From assembly GCA_016720685.1 (NCBI GenBank), contig JADKKC010000024.1, positions 1-61,518 of the forward strand: a stretch of DNA of 61,518 nt, in the 5' to 3' direction. Positions 19,200 to 27,693 of the stretch are shown one piece after another (position 1 is the first letter of the stretch; every line of letters begins with the position of its first letter). The notes under the pieces are model-generated. The model ran no database searches. It worked only from the letters and a program-made list of their open reading frames with translations, and was not told the DNA's origin. A program made the position numbers and the translations under genes. Source of the DNA: Zoogloea sp. GTDB taxonomy: Bacteria > Pseudomonadota > Gammaproteobacteria > Burkholderiales > Rhodocyclaceae.

Positions 19200-19510
19200 A
19201 GTGTTCCCCTTGATGTTGATGGCGTCGTGCCGGAGGGCGGGCCGCCTGATGTCTGTTTTAGCCGCGCGCGGCGCGGAAACGGGAGAGAACGAATTCGGGG
19301 GCGAACGGACTGATCTGGCAGTGGCCGCCCCGGACGCCCGTGCCGGCAGGCTTGCCGGAATGCATGGCTCCGGGGCCGCGCAGAACAGGCAGGCGGTGCT
19401 GCGGCTGGTCTGTGGCGTTGGCTTCCCGGATGCGGGTTGTGTGCGTCATGAATGCAAGTTTGCCGTAATTCGACGCAAGTTGTCCACCGCGGGGGTGCGG
19501 TGGAGGGGGC
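19200..19510. other. 311-bp gap between accB and the TlpA-like gene
   Basis: No convincing coding sequence on either strand. In many proteobacteria aroQ sits just upstream of accB, and no aroQ-like sequence is seen here. The stretch probably holds the acc promoter region and the 3' end of the next reverse-strand gene's neighbourhood. Confidence 0.5.
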
Positions 19511-20050
19511 TCAGGAGCGGGTCAGCTCTGCGAGTTTGCGGTCAAGTTCCTCTTCGGACAGCATGCCGAGTTTTACGACGCTGATCATGCCGGTTTTGTC
19601 GACGATCACGGTAAAAGGCAGGGCCTGGGAGGTATTGCCCAGTGCTTCGGTCAGCTCGATGGCCGACATGGGGGTGATCAACAGGGGATAGCTCACCGGG
19701 TACTTGGCCTGATAGGCGCGCACGTTGGTTTCGGTGTCGATGCTGAGGCCGAAGAACTGCACGCCCTTGTCCTGGTACTTGGTGCTCATCGCCGAAAGGG
19801 CGGGCATTTCCTTGCGGCAGGGGGGGCACCACGTTGCCCAGAAGTTGAGCACCAGCACCTTGCCTTTTGCATCGGCGAGCGGGCGCTTGCTGCTGGTGCT
19901 GTCGGGGAATTCCAGGTTCAGCAGCTTTTCGAGGGCCGGGCTCCGGGCCGGCGGCACACTGACCAGCTCGCTCTGGCGGGCGGTGAGCAGCCCGGCCGCG
20001 GCGGCGACAAGGGCAACGACGACGACGAGTACGGTGAGGGTACGGTTCAT
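19511..20050 (-). CDS. TlpA-like periplasmic thiol-disulfide oxidoreductase
   Basis: 179 residues. The N-terminal membrane anchor (VLVVVVALVAAAAGLL) is followed by a thioredoxin fold with active site WCPPC in LNFWATWCPPCRKEMP, and the cis-Pro region ALPFTVIVDKTG. Such anchored reductases keep cysteines reduced for cytochrome c or cytochrome oxidase copper-site maturation. Its start overlaps the stop of the next upstream reverse-strand gene by four bases. Confidence 0.85.
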   Translation of the reverse strand: MNRTLTVLVVVVALVAAAAGLLTARQSELVSVPPARSPALEKLLNLEFPDSTSSKRPLADAKGKVLVLNFWATWCPPCRKEMPALSAMSTKYQDKGVQFFGLSIDTETNVRAYQAKYPVSYPLLITPMSAIELTEALGNTSQALPFTVIVDKTGMISVVKLGMLSEEELDRKLAELTRS

Positions 20051-20673
20051 GGGGGCGAGTCGGCGGCGGCCGCGGTTTCTTTGATGAGGGCTTCGACGGC
20101 GGCGAGGCGGGCGCGTTCCATCTGGCGGGTGCCGTGCGGGCCGCGACGGGTCAGGCGTTCGATGTCCGGCGAATAGATGCGCAGTTTGACGGGAATGTCG
20201 TCCCAGTCGAAGACGAGAATGGCTTCGGGTGCGTCCGGCTGGTTGCGGCGCGGCTCCCGGTGTTCGTAGGTAACGCTGTTGTTGAGGAAGAAGATTTCGA
20301 CCTCTTTTGCGCTTTCGGGAAAGAGGTCGATCTCGATTTCCGAGTAACGCCCGGCGGTGCCGTCAAGCACGGCGCCGGTGAGATAGGGGCGAAACGGCTG
20401 GAGTTCGCGCATGATCTCGACGGCAGCGAGGCGCATGACCATCTGGCGTTCGAGGTGTTCTTCGTCCTGGAAAACCGACAGATAGGTGCGGACTTCGGCT
20501 TCGATCTCGGCGTTGTTCGGGAGCTCGTCCGCATTGACCGCGCCGAGCTGGCGAGCGGCTTTGCGCTTGGCGAAGCCGTAATCGGAGATGCCGTCTTCGG
20601 CGATCATGCGGGCCGCCAGGGCGGCGATCTCGCGGCGCAGGTTGCTGCTGTGCGGAACGGCATGACGCGGCAT
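20047..20673 (-). CDS. Conserved protein of unknown function
   Basis: 208-residue soluble protein with no signal peptide, membrane segment or motif that I recognise. It is rich in acidic residues, with an N-terminal helical part (LRREIAALAARMIAEDGISDYGFAKRKAARQLG as a pattern of helices) and a beta-rich middle (AEVEIFF-like and VFDWDDIPVKLRIYSPDI). It lies head to head with mpl and overlaps the TlpA-like gene, suggesting co-transcription with it. Confidence 0.7.
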   Translation of the reverse strand: MPRHAVPHSSNLRREIAALAARMIAEDGISDYGFAKRKAARQLGAVNADELPNNAEIEAEVRTYLSVFQDEEHLERQMVMRLAAVEIMRELQPFRPYLTGAVLDGTAGRYSEIEIDLFPESAKEVEIFFLNNSVTYEHREPRRNQPDAPEAILVFDWDDIPVKLRIYSPDIERLTRRGPHGTRQMERARLAAVEALIKETAAAADSPP

Positions 20674-20759
20674 GGAGGGTTGGAGCTTCGCGTTCGATTA
20701 GAATGCCGACCATTCTACACACGACTGTTGCGGCGCTGTTTCTGCCGCCTCTGGACTTC

Positions 20760-22106
20760 ATGCACATTCATATTCTTGGTATTTGCGGCACTTTCATGGG
20801 TGGCGTGGCGCTGCTGGCGCGGGCTGCCGGCCACAAGGTGACGGGCTGCGACGCAAACGTTTATCCGCCGATGAGCACCCAGCTCGAGGAGCAGGGCATC
20901 GGCCTCGTCGAAGGCTACGGCGTCCAGCAACTGGATCTCAAGCCGGATGTGTTTGTCGTCGGCAATGCGATCTCCCGCGGCAATCCCTTGCTCGAGGAAA
21001 TCCTCGACAAGGGCCTGCCCTATGTTTCTGGCCCCCAGTGGCTGGCCGAGAACGTGCTGCAGGGGCGCTGGGTGCTGGCCGTTGCGGGCACCCATGGCAA
21101 GACGACCACCACCTCCTTGCTGGCGTGGATTCTGGAAGATGCCGGCCTGATGCCGGGTTTTCTGGTGGGCGGCGTGCCGAAGAACTTCGGCGTGTCGGCG
21201 CGGCTCGGCGGGACGCCTTTCTTTGTGATCGAGGCGGATGAGTACGACACGGCGTTTTGCGACAAGCGTTCTAAATTTGTGCATTACCGCCCGCGCACGG
21301 CAATTCTGAACAATCTGGAATTCGATCACGCCGACATCTTCGCCGATCTGCCGGCGATCGAGACGCAGTTTCACCATCTTGTGCGCATCGTGCCGAAATC
21401 CGGGCGGATCATCGCCAACGGGGCCGAGACGTCGCTGCAGCGTGTTGTCGAGCGCGGGTGCTGGTCCGAGCTGGAATGGTTCAACGATGCGGCCGGCTGG
21501 TCGATCGCCGAGGGGGCGTTTGAGGACGAAGTGGTGGTGCGCCACCAGGGCAAGGAAATCGGCCGCAAGCGCCTGCCATTGTCGGGTACGCACAATCGGG
21601 CCAACGCGCTGGCGGCCATTGCCGCGGCGCGCCACGTGGGGGTGACGCCCGAGGTGGCGCTGGATGCGCTGACCCGCTTCGAGGGCGTAAAGCGCCGTCT
21701 CGAGCTGCGCGGTACGGTGCGCGGGGTGGCGGTGTATGACGATTTCGCCCATCACCCGACGGCGATCACGCTGACCGTCGAGGGCATGCGTCGGCAGGTG
21801 GGCGATGCGCGGATCCTGGCGGTGCTGGAGCCGCGCTCCAACACGATGAAGCTGGGCGTGATGAAGGACCAGCTGCCGGCCAGCCTGACGCAGGCCGACA
21901 AGGTGTTCTGCTACGCCGCCAACCTGGGCTGGGATGCCCGCGGGGCGCTGGAGCCGATTGCTGCCAAGACGGTGGTCGATGACGATCTGGATAAGCTGGT
22001 GGCGGCGATTGTTGCCGAAGCGCGTGAGGGCGACCGCATCCTGGTGATGAGTAACGGTGGCTTTGGCGGCATTCACGGCAAGTTGCTGACTGCACTGGCA
22101 GGCTAG
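20760..22106 (+). CDS. mpl: UDP-N-acetylmuramate:L-alanyl-gamma-D-glutamyl-meso-diaminopimelate ligase
   Basis: Mpl recycles murein tripeptide by ligating it to UDP-MurNAc. The 448-residue protein is a Mur ligase: GICGTFMGGVALLARAAGH at the N-terminal UDP-binding fold, the P-loop GTHGKTTTTS near residue 112, NNLEFDHADIF, and FAHHPTAI in the C-terminal domain. The absence of an N-terminal extension and the GTFMGG motif separate it from MurC. The start at 20760 gives the usual MHIHILGICG N-terminus. Confidence 0.93.
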   Translation: MHIHILGICGTFMGGVALLARAAGHKVTGCDANVYPPMSTQLEEQGIGLVEGYGVQQLDLKPDVFVVGNAISRGNPLLEEILDKGLPYVSGPQWLAENVLQGRWVLAVAGTHGKTTTTSLLAWILEDAGLMPGFLVGGVPKNFGVSARLGGTPFFVIEADEYDTAFCDKRSKFVHYRPRTAILNNLEFDHADIFADLPAIETQFHHLVRIVPKSGRIIANGAETSLQRVVERGCWSELEWFNDAAGWSIAEGAFEDEVVVRHQGKEIGRKRLPLSGTHNRANALAAIAAARHVGVTPEVALDALTRFEGVKRRLELRGTVRGVAVYDDFAHHPTAITLTVEGMRRQVGDARILAVLEPRSNTMKLGVMKDQLPASLTQADKVFCYAANLGWDARGALEPIAAKTVVDDDLDKLVAAIVAEAREGDRILVMSNGGFGGIHGKLLTALAG

Positions 22107-22113
22107 GCCCGCC

Positions 22114-22635
22114 ATGGAGGCGATTGTGCGGGTGGCGTCCGAAGCGGATGCGGCCGGGATTGCCGCGTTGGTCAATCGCGCCTACCGGCCGGCTCCGGCG
22201 CAGGGCGGCTGGACTCATGAGTCCGGCCTGGTGTCGGGGGCGCGGACGTCGGAGGCGATGGTCCGGTCGTTTTTTGGGCCGGATTCCGACGTGCTGGTCT
22301 TGTGCCGGGGTGCGGAGATTGTTGCCTGCGTGCATGTGCAGGGTGGCGAATCTGCAGCCTGTATCGGAATGCTCGCCACAGAGCCGGCCGCGCAGGCGAC
22401 GGGGCTCGGCAAACGGATGCTCGCGTGTGCCGAGCAGCATGCGGTGGCGCATCGTGGCGCAACGGCGTTCAGGATGTCGGTGCTGTCGGCCCGTACGGAA
22501 CTGCTGGCTTTTTACGAGCGGCGCGGCTATGCGCGCACGGGCGTTCGCGAGGCTTTTCCGCTGGCGGCCGGTGCCGGCCAGCCGTGTGTCGCGGGTCTGG
22601 AGCTGGATATTTTGGTCAAGACGCCCGGCGTTTAG
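22114..22635 (+). CDS. GNAT-family N-acetyltransferase
   Basis: 173 residues. The acetyl-CoA pyrophosphate loop is AAQATGLGKRML around residue 90, with RMSVLSARTELLAFYERRGYARTG as the conserved C-terminal beta-alpha element. The substrate cannot be told. It begins seven bases after mpl, suggesting co-transcription, and its stop overlaps the convergent ctaA stop by a few bases. Confidence 0.8.
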   Translation: MEAIVRVASEADAAGIAALVNRAYRPAPAQGGWTHESGLVSGARTSEAMVRSFFGPDSDVLVLCRGAEIVACVHVQGGESAACIGMLATEPAAQATGLGKRMLACAEQHAVAHRGATAFRMSVLSARTELLAFYERRGYARTGVREAFPLAAGAGQPCVAGLELDILVKTPGV

Positions 22636-23672
22636 CGAACCGCCTGGAAGCGCCGCGGGAAGCCCGCCGCCGGAAAACGGCCGCGGGCTTCGCTGCGTGT
22701 GAACACCCGTGACGCGGCCGCCAGCGTTGCGCACAGCAGCAGGGCCGCGCCGGTATTGTGGGCGACGGCCAGCGGCAGGGGCAGTTGCAGCAGCACGTTG
22801 GCTATGCCGAGGCCGATCTGCAGGCCGAGGGCGGCCAGCAGCATGCGGCCGCAAGCGCGGGTTTCGGCCCGGGCGAGAAGGCGCAGGCCCAGGCTGCCGG
22901 CGACGATCAGCACCAGGCCGGCAAACAGGCGGTGCGTCCAGTGAATTGCGGTGAGCGCGGCGCCCGGCAACAGGGCGCCGCTGGCGGTGGCGCCGAGTTC
23001 GCGATCGAGGGTGAAGGCGTGATGGATGTCCATCTCGGGCCACCAACTGCCCTGGCAGGTGGGGAAATCGGCGCAGATCGCTGCAGCGTAGTTGCTGCTG
23101 ACCCAGCCGCCGAGGGCGATCTGGACGAGTACGGCCAGGAGTGCGGCTGCTGCCAGCAGGCGCAGGCCGGGGGGCGTGACGACGGGCTGCCGGCCCGGCT
23201 GCTTTTCGCGTAGCCATAGCAGGGCGAGGAGTGCGAGTGTGGTCATGCCGCCGAGCAGGTGACTGGTGACGATGACCGGTTTGAGCAGTTTTGTGACGGT
23301 GAGCATGCCGAGCAGGGCCTGGATCAGCACGACCCCGACCAGCGCGATCTCTAGCCATGGCTTGCGCCGCGCGCGCGATCGCCAGGCCAGCACGGCCAGC
23401 GCCGCGATCGCCAGGCCCAGGGTGCCAGCGGCGTAGCGGTGGATCATCTCTTTCCACGCCTTGGGGGCTTCGATGGGTTTGCCGGGAAAGGCCGACTGGG
23501 CGGCGTGGATGTCGTGGGCCTGTTCGGGCACGCCGATCAGTTGGCCGTAGCAGCCGGGCCAGTCGGGGCAGCCGAGGCCGGCGTCGGACAGGCGCACGTA
23601 GGCGCCCAGCGAGACGACGACGAGTGCGAGCAGCAGCGCGGTGCCGAGAAGCGAGCGGTAAGCCCTGCTCAC
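22632..23672 (-). CDS. ctaA: Heme A synthase (COX15/CtaA)
   Basis: CtaA oxidises the C8 methyl of heme O to give heme A for the aa3 oxidase. The 346-residue membrane protein has about eight helices and the four conserved His contexts: EMIHRYAAG, VTSHLLGG, AIHWTHRLFAG and AVAHNTGAALL. A Cys pair appears in GLGCPDWPGCYGQ. The GTG start at 23672 overlaps the ctaB stop. The reverse-strand frame extends upstream through ctaB, but that part is out of frame. Confidence 0.93.
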   Translation of the reverse strand: MSRAYRSLLGTALLLALVVVSLGAYVRLSDAGLGCPDWPGCYGQLIGVPEQAHDIHAAQSAFPGKPIEAPKAWKEMIHRYAAGTLGLAIAALAVLAWRSRARRKPWLEIALVGVVLIQALLGMLTVTKLLKPVIVTSHLLGGMTTLALLALLWLREKQPGRQPVVTPPGLRLLAAAALLAVLVQIALGGWVSSNYAAAICADFPTCQGSWWPEMDIHHAFTLDRELGATASGALLPGAALTAIHWTHRLFAGLVLIVAGSLGLRLLARAETRACGRMLLAALGLQIGLGIANVLLQLPLPLAVAHNTGAALLLCATLAAASRVFTRSEARGRFPAAGFPRRFQAVR

Positions 23673-24568
23673 AGCAGCCGATCCAGAAAAAGCGCGGCGA
23701 ACAGCCCGGTGAGGTAGATCAGTGAATAGCGGAAGGCGTGGCGGGCGCGAGTGTCGGAATAATTGCGCCACAGGCACCAGGCTTCGCGCAGGTAGCCCAG
23801 GTTGAGGATGGAGACGAGCGCGACGTAGAGGGCGCCCGACAGGCCCAGGGTGGCCGGCAGATACGAAACGGCGGCCAGCAGCACGGTGTAGAGCAGGATG
23901 TGCAGGCAGGTGAGGGGCACGCCGTGGCTCACCGGCAGCATGGGCAGACCGGCGCGGGCGTAGTCGTCGCGGCGGTAGCAGGCCAGCGCCCAGAAGTGGG
24001 GCGGCGTCCAGAGAAAGATGATCAGGAAGAGGGCTAGCGCCGGCAGGCCGATGGTGTCGGTCATGGCGGCCCAGCCGAGTACCGGCGGCATGGCCCCCGA
24101 GGCGCCGCCAATGACGATGTTCATCGGCGTGGCCGGCTTGAGGATGACGGTGTAGACGATGGCGTAGCCGAGGAAGGTGGCCAGCGTGAGCCACATGGTG
24201 AGCGGATTGACGGCCATGTGCAGCAGCCACAGGCCGGCGCCGCCGGTGAGGCAGGCGAGGCTGAGGGTTTCGGCGGGGGTGATGAGGCCTTGCGGCAGTG
24301 CGCGGCCGCGGGTGCGGGCCATGCGGGCGTCGATGGTGCGCTCGACAAGGCAGTTGATGGCGGCGGCGGCGCCTGCGACCAGGGCGATGCCGAGGGTGGC
24401 CGCGAGCATCAGCGCGGCGGGCGGCCAGCCGGGCACGGCGAGGAACATGCCGATCATCGCGGTGAATACGATCAGGCTGTTTACCCGCGGTTTGCACTGG
24501 GTGGCAAAGGCGGCCAGACGGAGGCTGAGCGGTGTGCGGGCGGTGCTGCTGCGGAGGGTGGTCGGCAT
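23669..24568 (-). CDS. ctaB: Protoheme IX farnesyltransferase (heme O synthase)
   Basis: UbiA-family enzyme that farnesylates heme B to heme O. 299 residues, multiple helices, with CKPRVNSLIVFTAMIGM, the Asp-type prenyl motif NCLVERTIDARMARTRGR, and WTPPHFWALACYRRDDYARAGLPMLPV as the second conserved region. It overlaps ctaA (ATG/TGA style), consistent with the sequential reactions. Confidence 0.95.
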   Translation of the reverse strand: MPTTLRSSTARTPLSLRLAAFATQCKPRVNSLIVFTAMIGMFLAVPGWPPAALMLAATLGIALVAGAAAAINCLVERTIDARMARTRGRALPQGLITPAETLSLACLTGGAGLWLLHMAVNPLTMWLTLATFLGYAIVYTVILKPATPMNIVIGGASGAMPPVLGWAAMTDTIGLPALALFLIIFLWTPPHFWALACYRRDDYARAGLPMLPVSHGVPLTCLHILLYTVLLAAVSYLPATLGLSGALYVALVSILNLGYLREAWCLWRNYSDTRARHAFRYSLIYLTGLFAALFLDRLL

Positions 24569-24606
24569 CGGGATGTCTCCGGTTGTGCGTCAGCGGTTGT
24601 GCGGGG

Positions 24607-25185
24607 TCAGCCTGCCCAGGCGTATCGGAGCAGGCGTTCCATGTCCTTGAGGATGCCGCGCGGGTCGGCGTCGGGCGCGTAGCGCAGGATGATCCGGCCC
24701 GCCGGGTCGAGCACATAAACGCGGTGGCCGGCGGCGTCGAGGTCGAAGCTGCGGCGGGCCATGCTGCCCGTTGCGACGAGGGTATGGAGGTCGGGCTGGA
24801 CGGCGAGCAGGGCGGTGGTGTCGGGCGTGCTTTGGTCGGTCAGCCAGCTCCGCTGGACGCGGGACATCTGCTTGTAGAGGGCGACGTGGATCTGGCGGGT
24901 GGCGAGGATCCACTTTTTGCAGGCGGCCTCGCAGGGGCCGGCGCCGGCGACGACAAGGCTCCAGTGGTCGTTGAAAGCGGCTTTGTCGAGAGGCTTGCCG
25001 GTGGCGTCAAAAAGGGGGGGAAGCTCGCGAGGCGGGGTGAGGAGTTCGCCGTGGCTGCTGGCCTTGGCGGGCCGCCAGCCCCAGGCGTAGAGACCGCCGC
25101 CAATGATGAAGGGCAGGATCAGTAGCGCGAGGATCAACAGCAGCGGGCGATAGCGGGTGAACATCGGGACGCTTGCGGTGCTCAT
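24607..25185 (-). CDS. SCO-like membrane-anchored thioredoxin-fold protein of the oxidase locus
   Basis: 192 residues: short cytoplasmic tail, one membrane helix (LLLILALLILPFIIGGGLY), then a periplasmic thioredoxin-like domain with a CxxxC pair in GPCEAACKKW, reminiscent of the SCO copper site, and YVLDPAGRIILRYAPDADPRGILKD. It is seen regularly between surf1 and ctaB in betaproteobacterial cox loci and probably assists Cu or heme insertion. The start ATG overlaps the surf1 stop. Confidence 0.75.
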   Translation of the reverse strand: MSTASVPMFTRYRPLLLILALLILPFIIGGGLYAWGWRPAKASSHGELLTPPRELPPLFDATGKPLDKAAFNDHWSLVVAGAGPCEAACKKWILATRQIHVALYKQMSRVQRSWLTDQSTPDTTALLAVQPDLHTLVATGSMARRSFDLDAAGHRVYVLDPAGRIILRYAPDADPRGILKDMERLLRYAWAG

Positions 25186-25916
25186 GCGCGCCTCCAGCCG
25201 AGGGCGAACCAGATCAGCAGCGCCGATGCGGCAAAGCCGTACCACTGCCAGGCGTAGGAGAGGTGGCGTTCGGCGCGTTGATCGGGGCGCGGCCACTCGC
25301 GCACGAAGCCGACCGGGGAACTGGCCGCCAGTTGCAGGATGACGGGCTGGACCGGGTAGGGCGCCTGCCCGGCGAAACGGGTCAGGTCGAGGTTTTGCCA
25401 GACGGGCTGCCAGCCGGAGCCGGCGGCTTCGGTGCCGAGGGTAAAGAAGCGGCTGCCGGGCACGACGGCGATTCCGCCGAGTTCGAGCGGCCCGGCGGGC
25501 GTGGTGACTTCAGGCAGGTCGGCGTGGCGGGCGCTGGCCGGAATCCAGCCGCGGTTCACCAGCACGCGCATGTCGCTGCCTTCGATGCGCAGCGGCGTGA
25601 TGACGTGATAGCCGGCCTGCTCGCGGTGGACGCGATTGTCGACGAGGAACTGGCGATCGGTTTCAAACTGGCCGCGCACGACAACCGGGCGAAAGCGCAG
25701 CGTTTCGGCGTCGACCAGGCTGGCGCCGAGCTTGAGCGGCGCATCCGTGCCGCGGGAATCGAGAAGATCCTGCGCCGTCTGTTTGCGGTCGAACTTGCTG
25801 TGCTGCCAGTTTCCAAGCTGTACACAGCCCGCGGCGACGATCAATGCAAGCGCGCCGCCCCACACCGAGGGGCGGAAGCGCCGGCCGCTTGTGGCAGCCT
25901 TGGCGCCGGCGCACAA
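25182..25916 (-). CDS. SURF1-family cytochrome oxidase assembly protein
   Basis: SURF1 helps insert heme a into CoxA. Two membrane helices flank a periplasmic domain: N-terminal VWGGALALIVAAGCVQLGNWQ (the family GNWQ) and C-terminal YAWQWYGFAASALLIWFALGW. VNRGWIPA and NLDLTRFA are family features. The frame is open to 25973, but that overlaps the divergent DUF2909 gene. TTG at 25916 keeps the conserved RRFRPS before helix 1, and GTG at 25865 is an alternative. Confidence 0.85.
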   Translation of the reverse strand: MCAGAKAATSGRRFRPSVWGGALALIVAAGCVQLGNWQHSKFDRKQTAQDLLDSRGTDAPLKLGASLVDAETLRFRPVVVRGQFETDRQFLVDNRVHREQAGYHVITPLRIEGSDMRVLVNRGWIPASARHADLPEVTTPAGPLELGGIAVVPGSRFFTLGTEAAGSGWQPVWQNLDLTRFAGQAPYPVQPVILQLAASSPVGFVREWPRPDQRAERHLSYAWQWYGFAASALLIWFALGWRRA

Positions 25917-25944
25917 TCGGCCGACGATGTTCGGGGAGTGGGCT

Positions 25945-26139
25945 GTGCTATTCAAGTTTGTGGTGATGCTCATGCTGTTGGCGGTGATCGGCAGCCTCTT
26001 CTCGGGCTTGTTCTTCCTTTATCGCGACAAGGGCAACGGCGACCGTGTGTTGCGAGCGCTTACCTTGCGTATCTCGCTTTCGGTGCTGATCTTTGCTGCC
26101 TTGCTGCTGGCCTACCGCTTTGGCGGCTACAGCCAGTAG
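25945..26139 (+). CDS. DUF2909 twin-transmembrane protein of the oxidase locus
   Basis: 64-residue protein with two membrane helices (FVVMLMLLAVIGSLFSGLFFL and ISLSVLIFAALLLAYRFGG) joined by a charged loop RDKGNGDRVLRALT. GGGGAG lies before the GTG start at 25945. It is on the opposite strand to the cox genes, divergent from surf1 and convergent with coxC, where the ends overlap by 13 bases. Members are common in this position in betaproteobacteria and are thought to help oxidase assembly. Confidence 0.78.
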   Translation: MLFKFVVMLMLLAVIGSLFSGLFFLYRDKGNGDRVLRALTLRISLSVLIFAALLLAYRFGGYSQ

Positions 26140-26993
26140 ATCACCACAAACAGCAGCAGCCAGACCACATCCACGAAGTGCCAGTACCAGGCCACGGCTT
26201 CGAAGGCGAAGTGGCGTTTTGAATCGAAATGCCCCGACAGGCTGCGGCCTGCGACCACCGCCAGCATGATGGCGCCGAGGGTGACGTGAAATCCGTGGAA
26301 GCCGGTGAGCATGAAGAAGGTGGCGCCGTACACGCCGGCGCCCATCGTCAGGCCCAGTTCGGTGTAGGCGTGGTGGTATTCGTAGGCCTGAAAGCCCAGA
26401 AAGATGACGCCGAGCAGTACGGTGAGGATCAGGCCCAGGTTGAGCTGGCTGCGCTTGTCCTTCATCAGGCCCCAGTGGGCCCAGGTGAGGGTGACGCCGG
26501 AGGTGAGCAGCAGCGCGGTGTTGATCGCCGGAATGCCCCAGGCGCCCATCGGCGTAAAGCTGGCGCCCTTGGGGCCGGAGGTGGGCCAGCCGCCAGCGTA
26601 GCCCTGATAGAGCGTGAATAGCGGATCCATGCCGGCCAGCGCCGGCACCGAGATGGTTCGGCAGTAAAACAGCGCGGCAAAGAAGGCGGCGAAGAACATG
26701 ACTTCCGAGCCGATGAACCAGACCATGCCCTGGCGGAAGGATTGATCTTCCCAGTCGGTATAGGCGCCGCGCTGGTTTTCGCCGATCACCGCGCCAAACC
26801 ACCTGAACAGCACAAAGATGATCACCGCCGCCCCGGCCGTCATGACCCAGGGGCCGGGCGCGAACTTGTTCATCAGGAGGATGAAGCCCAGCGCCAGCAG
26901 AAACATGCCACCCGACAGGAAAACCGGGTACAGGCTGGGCTGCGGCACGTAGTAGTGGCCGGCGTGGGGCGTGGAGGCGTGCGAGGCGTTCAA
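26127..26993 (-). CDS. coxC: Cytochrome c oxidase subunit III
   Basis: 288-residue, seven-helix subunit of the aa3 oxidase. Visible family stretches are GWW-like N-terminal helices, FRWFGAVIGENQRGAYT, GMVWFIGSEVMFFAAFFAALFY, and FHGFHVTLGAIML with WHFVDVVWLLLF at the C-terminus. It follows ctaG on the same strand with ten bases between; the DUF2970 gene often found here is absent. Confidence 0.96.
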   Translation of the reverse strand: MNASHASTPHAGHYYVPQPSLYPVFLSGGMFLLALGFILLMNKFAPGPWVMTAGAAVIIFVLFRWFGAVIGENQRGAYTDWEDQSFRQGMVWFIGSEVMFFAAFFAALFYCRTISVPALAGMDPLFTLYQGYAGGWPTSGPKGASFTPMGAWGIPAINTALLLTSGVTLTWAHWGLMKDKRSQLNLGLILTVLLGVIFLGFQAYEYHHAYTELGLTMGAGVYGATFFMLTGFHGFHVTLGAIMLAVVAGRSLSGHFDSKRHFAFEAVAWYWHFVDVVWLLLFVVIYWL

Positions 26994-27003
26994 GGCGAGC
27001 TCC

Positions 27004-27561
27004 TTAACCGGGGTCTTTCGGTGCAGGGAAAAATGCGTAGGCGAGGGTGAGTTCGCTGATCTCGTCGCCGATGTCGCCGTCCACGATGAAGGTCAGCGCC
27101 ATTTCGCGGCTTTCGCCAGGGGCGAGGGTTTGTTGCTTGAAGCAGAAGCAGTCGAGCTTGCGAAAATGCCGGGCGGCCACCGTGGGCGTCACGCTTGGCA
27201 CGGCCTGGCCGACGATGGTCTGGTCGGAGAGGTTGCGCACCAGGAAGCGCGTGGTGCGCAGCTCACCCGGGTGGATTTCGATGGCGGGCTCCAGCGGACG
27301 GATTTCCCAGGGCAGGCCGGGCATCAGCGTCGATGTGAATTGCACGCCGAGCTTGCGTTGGTAATTGACGACCGAGGGCGGCAGATCCTTGGCGGCGATG
27401 GCGTCCTTCAGCGTTTTGCCGTTGAAGCCAATCGCCGCACAGAGGGTGTCGTAGAGCGGCACGAGCGCAAAGCCGAAGCCAAAGAAGACCGCGGCCAGCA
27501 GCAGCAGCCGGACGACCAGTCGGCCGTGCCTGCGGGGCGGGGGCAGTGCGGCTTCGCTCAT
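27004..27561 (-). CDS. ctaG: Cytochrome c oxidase assembly protein CtaG/Cox11 (CuB insertion)
   Basis: Periplasmic copper donor to the CuB site, anchored by one N-terminal helix (LLLLAAVFFGFGFALVPLYDTLC). The copper-binding Cys pair is in LDCFCFKQQTLAPGES, and the Ig-like domain ends in LTLAYAFFP. 185 residues, as usual. It lies between the small assembly protein and coxC in the cox operon. Confidence 0.94.
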   Translation of the reverse strand: MSEAALPPPRRHGRLVVRLLLLAAVFFGFGFALVPLYDTLCAAIGFNGKTLKDAIAAKDLPPSVVNYQRKLGVQFTSTLMPGLPWEIRPLEPAIEIHPGELRTTRFLVRNLSDQTIVGQAVPSVTPTVAARHFRKLDCFCFKQQTLAPGESREMALTFIVDGDIGDEISELTLAYAFFPAPKDPG

Positions 27562-27566
27562 GGTGA

Positions 27567-27683
27567 TCAGCGTTCGATGAAAAAGCCGATGACGTAGAGG
27601 CTTGCGGCAATCGCGCCGAGCATCCAGGCAAAGCGGGACGAGGACTTGCGGCGCTGGGCGAGGTCGGATTCGGTGAGGTGCAT
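27567..27683 (-). CDS. Cytochrome oxidase small assembly protein
   Basis: 38 residues, MHLTESDLAQRRKSSSRF then one helix (AWMLGAIAASLYVIGFF). Tiny one-helix proteins of this pattern sit between coxA and ctaG in many betaproteobacteria. GGAGG precedes the ATG at 27683 by a few bases. The identification rests on position, size and pattern. Confidence 0.75.
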   Translation of the reverse strand: MHLTESDLAQRRKSSSRFAWMLGAIAASLYVIGFFIER

Positions 27684-27693
27684 GGCGGCCTCC